Assembly: GCA_014728565.1 (NCBI GenBank)
Contig: WJLK01000050.1
Coordinates: forward strand, 1 to 13,099
Direction of reading: 5' to 3'
Length of the DNA: 13,099 nucleotides
DNA from: Candidatus Pacearchaeota archaeon
GTDB lineage: Archaea; Nanobdellota; Nanobdellia; Pacearchaeales; GW2011-AR1
The stretch's first letter is position 1; each line of letters starts with the position of its first letter. This document shows positions 1-6,503 of the stretch, piece after piece. The translations under genes and the position numbers were made by a program. The notes beneath the pieces were generated by a model, which was not told the DNA's origin, ran no database searches, and saw only the letters and a program-made list of their open reading frames with translations.

Positions 1-47
1 AGAAATACAACAATAATCACAACACCAATAGCCCCTCTGTTATTCAT
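1..47 (-). CDS. N-terminal fragment of a prepilin-like membrane protein (runs off the window)
   Basis: Only the first 15 codons and part of the next lie in the window, starting with ATG at 47 and reading leftward. They translate to MNNRGAIGVVIIVVF. The Arg-Gly-Ala-Ile-Gly followed by an uninterrupted hydrophobic stretch is the pattern of an archaeal class III (prepilin peptidase) signal, with cleavage expected after the Gly. A TATA-like box lies 24 bp upstream of the ATG, so the mRNA would be leaderless, which supports this start. The function of the rest of the protein cannot be judged. It could be a pilin-like protein or any membrane-anchored protein using this type of N-terminus. Confidence 0.6.
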   Translation of the reverse strand, partial: MNNRGAIGVVIIVVF

Positions 48-65
48 TGTTTTATAAAAACAAAA

Positions 66-76
66 TTATATATAAA
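66..76 (-). promoter_or_regulatory. TATA-like box of the partial gene at the left edge
   Basis: On the minus strand this reads TTTATATATAA, a near-consensus archaeal TATA box. Its centre is 24 bp from the ATG at 47, which predicts transcription starting at or next to the start codon (leaderless). Confidence 0.6.
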
Positions 77-118
77 GTTATATGTGGAAAGCAATAATAA
101 TCAGATTTATTACTTAAT

Positions 119-1702
119 TCATGAAAACAACTCTCTAATCCAGTTAAAAAACTTCTGCAAGAAATTATATTCCAAAGGCTCTATATCAGGTTTCACTCCT
201 TCTGATTGTTCAAATTCAGCATCACTATTTAATCTACTTAGTTCACCATCAAAAACAAATCTTGTGACATAATCTGAATCCTGAATATTGATATGTTCTG
301 CTAGTTTTTTTCTTAAGTCTGAAGTTATTTTTTTTGTCTCAGTACTTACTAAAATTTCATTTTTCTCCTTAATATCTGAATTTGTAAAAACATAAACCTC
401 AATATGCTCATGTCCCTGATTGATGCTTGAAATTTCTAAAGGATAATAAGGGATTTCTGGTTTAAAATCAATTTTTAAAGGAGTTCCAAGACCTCTTTTT
501 AATTTACTAAGTGTATCTTGTAAATCAGTGAAATCATCATAATCAATATCTGATTCCTGAATAATCTTATCAACTTTTTTCTTTGAATCATAGATTTCAT
601 CCTTATTATTCATATGAAATTCATAAAACTCCTCAACATTGTCTTTAATAAACTGTTTCTGATTTTCAAGATAGTTGCAAAATCCTAAATTTACAGATTT
701 TTTATTAATCTCTGGATTTGAATAAATTACTATGTATTCATATTTTCCATTAATAGATTCATGACAGTAAATACCAGGGTCCTCTGGTAAATTAGAATTA
801 GAACCTTTGCTTGTAAAAGATTCAGCAATTCTACTCCACTGGTTTCCATTAAGTTTATTATTATTACAATCAATAAATTCCTTATATTTATCTACAAAAT
901 TTTCTATAAATTCTTTATCAAGAAAATAATATTTTTGTAGATAATTATTTTCAAATCTTTCATAGTCAAACTCACAGTCATTAAAATTCTGAGAAATATC
1001 AGAATAAATCCAGTTTGATAATCTTTCATTATCAATCTTATAAGAATCATCCCTAACCTGTCTTATTACATTAGAAAACTTATTTATACCTATCTCAAAT
1101 ATATAAGTGTCTCTAATAACATCCCTACTCTTGAATTTATTGATTTTATCGATTTCATCAGAAAACTTGTTTCTTAGATCAAGTTTATTAGCAATAAAAT
1201 ACATATCTCCCTTATCAACATATCTATCAAGTATAGGTTTTGTTTTTTCAGGAATTTTATATTTGTTATTATTAAGCCAGTCAAGAAGCATCTGACTATC
1301 TGTTGCTTTTAATATAGTTATATCATAAACATCTATTTCTTTTTGCTCAATGACTATAACTCCGCCTGCATCACCCTCGCTAGGAAGCATATTTTTTCCA
1401 AAAGAATTTCTTTGAACTGAAAAAAATCTAACTAATTCCTGAAAAATTGTTGCATTACTTTTTTCTACATCAGGTTTTTCAGAAGACTGTATAGGCAGGA
1501 CCCATGCTATATTAGATATATCATCAGATTTTACAGATGACAGAATCACCATCTCTTCTGTTTTCCCATCCCAGGTAATAGCTGCTTTTTGATTAGGGGC
1601 ATTTAAATGATAATAATAATCAGAAAAAAATCCACCATCAGCAAATACAAGACTAAGGCAAAAAATAATCATGATTAGAAACACCACCAATATTTTTTTC
1701 AT
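119..1702 (-). CDS. Secreted DUF2330 family protein with a long internal insertion
   Basis: This 527-residue protein begins with a Lys-Lys and hydrophobic signal peptide (residues 1-21, likely cut after FA before DGG). Family hallmarks of DUF2330 follow: ADGGFF, QKAAITWDG (38-46), the AWVLPI motif (66-71), and the segment with DWLNNNKYKIPE and PILDRYVDKG (141-165). The family pattern resumes only near residue 403 (LGTPLKIDF, YYPLEIS, then a strand-rich end). Residues about 180-400, rich in Lys, Asn, Asp and Glu, therefore look inserted into the domain. Four cysteines sit inside that stretch (243, 279, 313, 342). No C-terminal membrane helix is visible; the last 15 residues are amphipathic. 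DUF2330 has no established biochemical role, so an extracellular function is the most that can be said. The ATG has a TATA-like box 25 bp upstream. Confidence 0.8.
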   Translation of the reverse strand: MKKILVVFLIMIIFCLSLVFADGGFFSDYYYHLNAPNQKAAITWDGKTEEMVILSSVKSDDISNIAWVLPIQSSEKPDVEKSNATIFQELVRFFSVQRNSFGKNMLPSEGDAGGVIVIEQKEIDVYDITILKATDSQMLLDWLNNNKYKIPEKTKPILDRYVDKGDMYFIANKLDLRNKFSDEIDKINKFKSRDVIRDTYIFEIGINKFSNVIRQVRDDSYKIDNERLSNWIYSDISQNFNDCEFDYERFENNYLQKYYFLDKEFIENFVDKYKEFIDCNNNKLNGNQWSRIAESFTSKGSNSNLPEDPGIYCHESINGKYEYIVIYSNPEINKKSVNLGFCNYLENQKQFIKDNVEEFYEFHMNNKDEIYDSKKKVDKIIQESDIDYDDFTDLQDTLSKLKRGLGTPLKIDFKPEIPYYPLEISSINQGHEHIEVYVFTNSDIKEKNEILVSTETKKITSDLRKKLAEHINIQDSDYVTRFVFDGELSRLNSDAEFEQSEGVKPDIEPLEYNFLQKFFNWIRELFS

Positions 1703-1720
1703 AAAAATATTAGGAAATTA

Positions 1721-1730
1721 AGTTATTTAA
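1721..1730 (-). promoter_or_regulatory. TATA-like box of the DUF2330 gene
   Basis: The minus strand reads TTAAATAACT here. Its centre lies about 25 bp upstream of the ATG at 1702, consistent with a leaderless transcript. No Shine-Dalgarno sequence is seen in the gap. Confidence 0.45.
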
Positions 1731-1738
1731 CTCTTTCT

Positions 1739-1759
1739 AATAAAAGAAAAACTTTTATT
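1739..1759. terminator. AT-rich hairpin between the glycosidase stop and the DUF2330 promoter
   Basis: AATAAAAG and CTTTTATT are perfect 8-bp arms separated by five bases, ending two bases from the glycosidase stop codon. On the minus strand the loop and arms give T-rich RNA (GTTTTTCTTTTATT), fitting an archaeal oligo-U terminator for the glycosidase gene. The stem is all A-T except one G-C pair, so the U-richness may matter more than the fold. Confidence 0.4.
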
Positions 1760-1760
1760 C

Positions 1761-3020
1761 TCAGATAAAAAGATTAATTCTATGTTTAACAGAAAAATAA
1801 CCAATTATGAAACCTGCTGCACTCCATGCCTGGAAATTTCTTCCAAGAGGTTTTCCTGTTTTTCCAGAATGCTGTTCATTAAACATCCAGTTGTCCTCTT
1901 TTAAGGCTTTAGCCAAAATTTCTAGATCCTCTTTTGCTTTTTCAGGATAAACCTTTGAAAGAACATGAATCCAGAAACCACCGACCATTGGCCAGATACC
2001 TCCATTATGATATGTATATGGTTTTTCTTTAGTGCTATAGATAGGTTCCCAGTCTTTATTATTCTTAAAAACAGGAGGATGCAGAGCTGTAATTGGAAAA
2101 GGTTTGTTTATATTATTTTTAAGAACATAGTTTATAATTGTGTTTCTGTTTTTTTTATCTGCAACTTCTGTTATAATAGCCATGATATTTCCAAAACTGT
2201 CAAATCTCTGAGACCAGTAATTTTTAAAAGGCATTAGAAAAGACTGATAGTATTCATAATTCTTTACTTTAATCTCAGAAACTATCATGTATTCCTGCCT
2301 TACTTTTTCTATGTTATCTTTTGTAAACCACATAAGTTCATTGATTCTTCTTTTTACTTTTGTTCTTCTTTTTTTAAGCCACTTAATTCTCTTAAAAATA
2401 TAATTATTTATCCCAAATTTTTCATGTTTTCTTTTTCTTTTCAATCTCTCCTGAAATAAAAACAGCAAATCTTTTAGAGCCTGATAATACAGACATTCAT
2501 CATATAAAACATGATAGCTTCTGTTAAAAATATCTGCCCAGTCACCTGTAACAGGAACTTCCATTAAACCACAATTATTAGAATCAAGAGCTTTTAATAA
2601 ACTGTAGAGCCTGTTGTATCTCTTGATATTTACATCAGAAAGAAATCTTATATCTTTTGTTTTTCTGTATAACTCTGCTGCAGCAATTATAACCCACATA
2701 TTTGAGTCAACTGAGGTAATGGCTCCATGTCCTCCATAGACTCTGTTTTTACTCTCTATCTCAACATAACTTGGAACCTGTCCATAGTCAATCTGTTTAT
2801 GAAGTAAGAAGAAGATGCCATTTTTTGCTGTTTCAATAAGTTCTCCATCATTTGAAAGGCAGACAGCTATAGAACAAATAGCATGGTCTCTTGCCCATAT
2901 AGAGTAGTAGTTTGCATAATGCTCAGGAGATGCAGAAAATCCCTTGGAAGTGGAATTCTTATATAAAACTTCTAAAGCTCTTTTATAACCTTCTTCTAAA
3001 ATATCTTCTTCCATCATCAC
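1761..3020 (-). CDS. GH-G-clan-like (alpha/alpha)6-barrel glycosidase (amylo-alpha-1,6-glucosidase / GH100-like)
   Basis: This 419-residue protein has no signal peptide and is probably cytoplasmic. It shows the motif order of debranching-enzyme and invertase-like (alpha/alpha)6 barrels: WARDHAI (42-48), VDSNMW (104-109), VTGDWADI (157-164), RFDSFGN (272-278), YHNGGIWP (337-344) and NEQHSG (381-386) followed by LGRNFQAWSAAG (392-403). By analogy with GH100 and GH63 enzymes, Asp160 would be the acid and Glu382 the base; this is inference from motif position. A basic Lys/Arg-rich segment (191-228) links the two halves. The substrate is not determinable; alpha-glucans or a glucosylated compound are likely, and sucrose or trehalose remain possible. 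Translation may begin at GTG 3020 or at ATG 3017 or 3014; a TATA box centred near 3041 fits a leaderless start at 3017 or 3014. It lies alone between two intergenic regions. Confidence 0.75.
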   Translation of the reverse strand: MMMEEDILEEGYKRALEVLYKNSTSKGFSASPEHYANYYSIWARDHAICSIAVCLSNDGELIETAKNGIFFLLHKQIDYGQVPSYVEIESKNRVYGGHGAITSVDSNMWVIIAAAELYRKTKDIRFLSDVNIKRYNRLYSLLKALDSNNCGLMEVPVTGDWADIFNRSYHVLYDECLYYQALKDLLFLFQERLKRKRKHEKFGINNYIFKRIKWLKKRRTKVKRRINELMWFTKDNIEKVRQEYMIVSEIKVKNYEYYQSFLMPFKNYWSQRFDSFGNIMAIITEVADKKNRNTIINYVLKNNINKPFPITALHPPVFKNNKDWEPIYSTKEKPYTYHNGGIWPMVGGFWIHVLSKVYPEKAKEDLEILAKALKEDNWMFNEQHSGKTGKPLGRNFQAWSAAGFIIGYFSVKHRINLFI

Positions 3021-3036
3021 TTTTTTTATGTTTAAT

Positions 3037-3045
3037 ATTTATAAA
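3037..3045 (-). promoter_or_regulatory. TATA-like box of the glycosidase gene
   Basis: The minus strand reads TTTATAAAT. Its centre lies 24 bp from the ATG at 3017 and 27 bp from the ATG at 3014, so it favours one of these over the GTG at 3020. Confidence 0.5.
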
Positions 3046-3214
3046 AATCTAGAATCATTTAAAAATGTTTATGAAACTCTGAAAATAAACTATTATGTGT
3101 TTAACAAGTTATCAAAAAAAATACTTAATAAAGACTCTTATGAATTAAATTTAATTCACCTATAAGTCTATTGAAATACAACTACAATTATAATTTAGAA
3201 AATATTATACAAAT
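3046..3214. other. Intergenic region upstream of the glycosidase, with a palindromic hairpin
   Basis: No convincing gene is seen in this stretch. The only strong structure is an 18-bp perfect palindrome at 3141-3158 flanked by AGACT (3132-3136) and AGTCT (3165-3169). The rest is featureless A/T-rich sequence. Together with the small open frame at 3215-3358 it makes up most of the gap between the glycosidase and subtilisin genes. Confidence 0.5.
3132..3169. repeat. Nested inverted repeat around an 18-bp perfect palindrome
   Basis: TGAATTAAATTTAATTCA (3141-3158) equals its own reverse complement. Outside it AGACT pairs with AGTCT, and TAT (3139-3141) could pair with ATA (3162-3164) as an alternative, leaving a two-base bulge. 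It could be a dimeric-protein binding site or a folded RNA such as the 3' end of the subtilisin transcript. Confidence 0.5.
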
Positions 3215-3358
3215 ATGATTATTAGCAGATATGTTGAGTATATTGTTTGCTCAGAATTTGTAGCAATTGCTCCTGGAAGAGCAAGAGGAACAGAGTATAT
3301 AGATATGATTATTGAAAAACATCAAAAACAAGAAAATTTTGCAGGATTTCTAGTTTAA
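3215..3358 (+). CDS. Small open reading frame of unknown function (47 aa)
   Basis: ATG at 3215 opens 47 codons ending with TAA at 3358. The product starts MIISRYVEYIVCSEF and continues with APGRARGTEYIDMIIEKH and a KQENFAGFLV end. The Gly/Arg/Ala/Pro content is unusual for chance translation of A/T-rich DNA, which argues mildly for coding, past or present. The frame overlaps the last nine bases of the subtilisin gene on the other strand. A weak TATA-like TTATAATTT lies about 22 bp upstream. I do not recognise the family; it may be a genuine small gene, the end of a decayed gene, or chance. Confidence 0.3.
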   Translation: MIISRYVEYIVCSEFVAIAPGRARGTEYIDMIIEKHQKQENFAGFLV

Positions 3359-5098
3359 AACTCTCTCAACAGCTCTTCCTGCATTAATTCTTTTGTAGTT
3401 CTGTTCAGTAGTGTCTGCTGTATCTTTCAAAATCCTCAATATCTCAGAAGGAGATAAAGAAGAATTAACTGACTTCATCAATCCTATTGTTCCTGTAATC
3501 ATTGGAACAGCCATAGAAGTCCCTGAATTAAAACAATATTTTTCAGTTCCACATGAACTAACAATCAAATCTCCTGGAGCAGCAATATCAATCCAACTAC
3601 CCTGATTTGAATATGATGCAATAAGATCATTGTTGTCTGTTGCAGCAACAGATATGACTCCATGATAAGCAGCAGGATATTCTTTACTATAACTTCCATT
3701 GTTTCCTGCTGCAGCAACAACTGTAATCCCTTTTTCATATAATCTTGCAAAAAATGCCTCTTCATAAGAAGAATAACTATCTCCAGATAAACTAAGACTG
3801 ATTATTTTTGCACCCCTTGCAACACTCAAAAGAACAGCATTAATAAGTGTCTTAGTGTCAACAGAACCTTTCCTGTCTACAACTCTCATATTTATGATTA
3901 TGCATTTTGGACAGATTCCAGCAATTCCAAAATTATTATTTTCTTCTGAAGATATTATCCCGGCTATGTGAGTTCCGTGATATTCAAAACTGCTTCCAGG
4001 ATATACATATCTGTCATTATCAGTAAAATCATAACACTTTTCATAAATTATATTCTTATTAAAATCCTTATTAGGAAACAAACCTTCATCAATTATAGAA
4101 ATTATAATATCTTCATCACCTTTTGTGTATTTCCAGGCATTCTCAATATTTATATCTGCTCCAAGTTTTCCAAAAAACTGGCCGTTATTTTCCAGATACC
4201 ACTGAAATTTATAAAAAACATCATTTTTAGAGGGATCTTTTTCTGATAGTTCTCTTCTGAAATAAACTTTTCTATACTGATTTTCATAAGATCTTCGATT
4301 TTTAGAAACATCTCTAACAAAATCAAATTTAAGTAAAGATTCTTTTATTTTTTCATAAGATATAGATTCTCTATCAAAAACAATCAGTTCATCAAAATAC
4401 ATATCTGAGATTATATCCTCAACCTTCTCACTATCATAATCCTCTAGTATAGAGAGATTATAAATCAACTCTCTTTTTATTATAGGAAATGACTCTAAAA
4501 ATAACTCATATTCAGAATTCGGCTTTTCATAATATTTAACAATTATTTCCTCATAGCCAGATTCATTAATAGCAGGTTCTCCTTTTTTTACCAGAGAAAT
4601 ATTTTTTCCTTCTATTTTCAGTGGGAAAAAATCATTATCTGAGATATCCTCAATTGATAATTGTTTTTTATTTATTATAAAATGATATTTATCAATTTCC
4701 TTGCTCATATGTTCTCGAGATAAAATTGTATTAAGTTTTATTTCAATCTCAAAAATATCAGAAGTCTCTTTAATAACAACAGTCATAGGAGGAGACACCT
4801 CAATAAGCAAATTCTTACTATCCTCAAAACATTCATCTCCGTATATTTTCAGATAATCCTTAATTAATTCAGAATCATTGCCAAATTTTACAATAGCTTT
4901 TTTTGTAAGTTCCTTAAAACAACCAGCTGCATAGGCATGAAAAGAATCTGATTCAGAATCAAATAACTCCATATTCTTGTTTATTGAGTCTCCAGAATTA
5001 TTTTTTTGAATATACATAAGAAAAGTTATTAAGGCAATAAATGCAATAACAGAGATACTCACTATTACCAATAATGACAGCTGAGATTTTTTATTCAT
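3350..5098 (-). CDS. Membrane-anchored subtilisin-like serine protease (S8 family)
   Basis: This 582-residue protein starts with MNKKSQLSLL and a hydrophobic helix to about residue 30, resembling the archaeal prepilin-like anchor with Ser in place of the usual Gly before the cut site. Residues 45-200 are an unrecognised extracellular region with Cys60 and Cys90. Residues about 205-275 probably form an inhibitor-like propeptide. The S8 domain covers about 300-582 with the full set of catalytic residues: Asp337 in IIDEG, His374 in HGTH, Asn466 in AAAGNNG and Ser528 in SGTSMAVP. It should therefore be an active endopeptidase facing outside. A Shine-Dalgarno AGAGGA lies 8 bases before the ATG, with a TATA-like box further upstream. 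Roles in envelope protein turnover or predation are possible, but the sequence does not decide between them. Confidence 0.9.
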   Translation of the reverse strand: MNKKSQLSLLVIVSISVIAFIALITFLMYIQKNNSGDSINKNMELFDSESDSFHAYAAGCFKELTKKAIVKFGNDSELIKDYLKIYGDECFEDSKNLLIEVSPPMTVVIKETSDIFEIEIKLNTILSREHMSKEIDKYHFIINKKQLSIEDISDNDFFPLKIEGKNISLVKKGEPAINESGYEEIIVKYYEKPNSEYELFLESFPIIKRELIYNLSILEDYDSEKVEDIISDMYFDELIVFDRESISYEKIKESLLKFDFVRDVSKNRRSYENQYRKVYFRRELSEKDPSKNDVFYKFQWYLENNGQFFGKLGADINIENAWKYTKGDEDIIISIIDEGLFPNKDFNKNIIYEKCYDFTDNDRYVYPGSSFEYHGTHIAGIISSEENNNFGIAGICPKCIIINMRVVDRKGSVDTKTLINAVLLSVARGAKIISLSLSGDSYSSYEEAFFARLYEKGITVVAAAGNNGSYSKEYPAAYHGVISVAATDNNDLIASYSNQGSWIDIAAPGDLIVSSCGTEKYCFNSGTSMAVPMITGTIGLMKSVNSSLSPSEILRILKDTADTTEQNYKRINAGRAVERVLN

Positions 5099-5106
5099 GA
5101 CTAATT

Positions 5107-5148
5107 CCTCTTTTATTCTCTAAAGTAAGATAAGATTATTAAATATAT
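5107..5148 (-). promoter_or_regulatory. Promoter and ribosome binding site of the subtilisin gene
   Basis: On the minus strand a TATA-like ATATATTTAATAA (about 5137-5148) is followed by AGAGAATAA (5121-5113), near the expected transcription start. The Shine-Dalgarno core GAGG (5110-5107) follows, 8 bases before the ATG at 5098. AGAGAATAA also occurs downstream of the TATA-like TTTAAAT in both copies of the direct repeat at 6627 and 8798. Confidence 0.5.
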
Positions 5149-5162
5149 CTATCTGATTTTTT

Positions 5163-5450
5163 CTAATGCTCCTCTGCTGAGACAATATCCTCTGTATCAA
5201 GGTTAAGATACTCTCCCAGTTCTTTTTCAAAACCCTTATCATTTTGTCTTAACCACTCTATAAGCATTGCAGCATGTTCTTTTTCTTCATCTCTATTATG
5301 AATCAGGATTTTTTTGAGATTCTCATTAGAACATACTTCTGCTCTCTGATTATACCAGTCAACTGCTTCTAGTTCTTCTTTCAGAGAATCAATTGCTCTT
5401 TTAAGGTCAAATGCTTCACTGCTTAGTTTATTTTTATCTTCATGTAACAT
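5163..5450 (-). CDS. Encapsulated-ferritin-type (EncFtn) two-helix ferroxidase, with no shell gene in view
   Basis: This 95-residue protein matches the EncFtn family closely: LKRAIDSLKEELEAVDWYNQR followed by HNRDEEKEHAAMLIEWLR. By alignment from memory with the Rhodospirillum rubrum protein, the ferroxidase ligands are Glu26, Glu56 and His59. Glu25, Glu28, Trp32 and Tyr33 match the entry-site residues. EncFtn subunits form an annular decamer with di-iron centres at dimer interfaces and oxidise Fe(II), but do not store iron without an encapsulin shell. The C-terminus ends in DTEDIVSAEEH with no recognisable encapsulin-targeting peptide. The gene begins two bases after the Fur-like stop codon, and its strong ribosome site GGAGGT lies inside the end of that gene, so the two are co-transcribed. 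Confidence 0.85.
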   Translation of the reverse strand: MLHEDKNKLSSEAFDLKRAIDSLKEELEAVDWYNQRAEVCSNENLKKILIHNRDEEKEHAAMLIEWLRQNDKGFEKELGEYLNLDTEDIVSAEEH

Positions 5451-5452
5451 TT

Positions 5453-5845
5453 TTACTTACCTCCCTTACAATTTTTACAAACACCATAAAAATTTGTCTC
5501 AACACCATCAATATTAAAACCTTTTATTTTTTTTATATGTTCTAGTGAGAAATTTGTCAATTGTTTAGATTCAAAATCAATTATTTTTCCACATTTCTTA
5601 CATATAATATGGTGATGAGGTTTGAGATTTGGTTCAAATCTTGAAATACCTTTTATATTAACTTCCTTAATAAATCCATTTTCTGAAAGAAATTTTAAAT
5701 TTTGATATACTGTAGCTTTGCTGATTCTTGGTAACTTTTTCTTAACTCCTTTGTATATTCCTTCAACAGTAGGATGATTAGTTTTATGTTTAAGAAAATC
5801 TAATATTTCAACTCTCTGGTTTGTGTATTTTATTTTATTTTTCAT
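5453..5845 (-). CDS. Fur/PerR family metal-dependent repressor
   Basis: This 130-residue regulator has an N-terminal winged helix (about 1-75), with recognition helix ISKATVYQNLKFL (41-53), and a C-terminal dimerisation domain. Two structural zinc pairs are present, CKKC (82-85) and CKNC (123-126). The regulatory site aligns as His24, Glu71, His77, His79 and Asp90. Asp90 corresponds to PerR Asp104, which supports peroxide sensing by metal-catalysed oxidation. Glu71 sits where PerR has Asp85 and where Fur-type proteins carry Glu, so the sequence alone does not settle iron versus peroxide sensing. It lies between two ferritin-like genes, fitting control of iron and oxidative stress. A TATA-like box 28 bp upstream suggests a leaderless start. 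The palindrome between box and start suggests autoregulation. Confidence 0.88.
   Translation of the reverse strand: MKNKIKYTNQRVEILDFLKHKTNHPTVEGIYKGVKKKLPRISKATVYQNLKFLSENGFIKEVNIKGISRFEPNLKPHHHIICKKCGKIIDFESKQLTNFSLEHIKKIKGFNIDGVETNFYGVCKNCKGGK
5459..5464 (-). promoter_or_regulatory. Strong Shine-Dalgarno site of the EncFtn gene inside the Fur-like gene
   Basis: GGAGGT on the minus strand lies 8 bases before the EncFtn ATG at 5450, within the last codons of the Fur-like gene. This indicates translation of both proteins from one mRNA. Confidence 0.7.
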
Positions 5846-5848
5846 AAT

Positions 5849-5880
5849 ATTAATATTAATTGATTAGTATTTAATATTTA
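5849..5880 (-). promoter_or_regulatory. Fur-like gene promoter with a palindrome between TATA box and start codon
   Basis: On the minus strand a TATA-like TAAATATTAAATA (5880-5868) is centred about 28 bp before the ATG at 5845. Between box and start lies ATTAATATTAAT (5849-5860), a perfect 12-bp palindrome. A Fur/PerR dimer bound there would block initiation, so this is a candidate autoregulatory operator. The A/T richness of the region means such palindromes also arise by chance. Confidence 0.4.
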
Positions 5881-5884
5881 TTGT

Positions 5885-5909
5885 AAAAAAATAAAAGAAA
5901 AAAATAAAA
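5885..5909 (-). terminator. Oligo-T terminator after the DPSL gene
   Basis: Just after the DPSL stop codon the minus strand carries runs of T (ATTTTATTTTTTTC, then TTTTATTTTTTTAC). Oligo-U release is the usual archaeal termination signal. It lies before the promoter of the Fur-like gene, so the two units are probably transcribed separately. Confidence 0.55.
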
Positions 5910-5913
5910 TTTT

Positions 5914-6471
5914 CTATTGAAGAAACTTTGAAACAAAAGGGCTGTTTGTCCCATTAGGTCTCATGAAATGTCCAGAGGGACCTTTTCCTAAAAATTCAGT
6001 GAACCACGCCTCATGCTCAATTTCCTCATTAAGTATTGCAGATGCAAGTTCATATGTTCTGGGATCTTTTCCAGCAGTCATTTTACAGATTTCTGTATAT
6101 CCCTTAACAGCACATTGCTCTGCTTTTAACAAAACTTCAACAATCTGCTTAACATCATCAAAATTTTCAGGAAGTTTTGCTGGAGGACATGCAGACATAT
6201 CATGAAAATCTTTCATGTTGTCAGGAAGTTTTCCTCCAAGTTCATAGATTCTGGGAATCAGTGCTTCAAAATGATTTCTGTCTTCAATTCTAGCATCTTC
6301 TGCAACAGCTTTTAGACCCTCTCCATCAAATCCTATAAGATTTGTTCTAAGTATGGTGTAATAGTAGTAAGTTGTTAGTTCTGCTGCTGCATTTTTAACA
6401 AGCAAATCTAATAATCTGTCTACATCTATACCTGCATCTTCAACCATTTTTCTTGCTACTTCAGCTGCCAT
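5914..6471 (-). CDS. Dps-like ferritin (DPSL, thioferritin type)
   Basis: This 185-residue four-helix ferritin-like protein matches the archaeal DPSL family along its length. Its markers are LLVKNAAAELTTYYYYTILR (helix A), EDARIEDRNHFEALIPRIYELGG (58-80; helix B), the Cys-containing loop DMSACPPAKLPEN, AEQCAVKGYTEIC (117-129), and NEEIEHEAWF (148-157). Likely iron ligands are Glu31, Glu63 or Asp64, His67, Glu118, Glu150 and His153. Cys120 and Cys129, next to the metal site, are the cysteine pair typical of this family. DPSL proteins form 12-subunit cages that oxidise iron with peroxide and protect DNA. The C-terminal GPSGHF and NSPFVSKFL segments are family features. A full AAGGAGGT ribosome site lies 9 bases upstream of the ATG. 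The gene is divergent from the antiporter. Confidence 0.93.
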   Translation of the reverse strand: MAAEVARKMVEDAGIDVDRLLDLLVKNAAAELTTYYYYTILRTNLIGFDGEGLKAVAEDARIEDRNHFEALIPRIYELGGKLPDNMKDFHDMSACPPAKLPENFDDVKQIVEVLLKAEQCAVKGYTEICKMTAGKDPRTYELASAILNEEIEHEAWFTEFLGKGPSGHFMRPNGTNSPFVSKFLQ

Positions 6472-6480
6472 TTTTTAAAT

Positions 6481-6488
6481 ACCTCCTT
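6481..6488 (-). promoter_or_regulatory. Strong Shine-Dalgarno site of the DPSL gene
   Basis: AAGGAGGT on the minus strand, a full match to the 16S 3' end, lies 9 bases before the ATG at 6471. It shows that this gene has a 5' leader, unlike several leaderless neighbours, and predicts high expression. Confidence 0.75.
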
Positions 6489-6503
6489 ACAATTTCTTTT
6501 TGA

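Noticed and set aside
3968..4246. 92-codon plus-strand frame inside the subtilisin gene
   Set aside because: It lies opposite the conserved catalytic domain, has no promoter or ribosome site, and its composition is that of antisense A/T-rich coding DNA.
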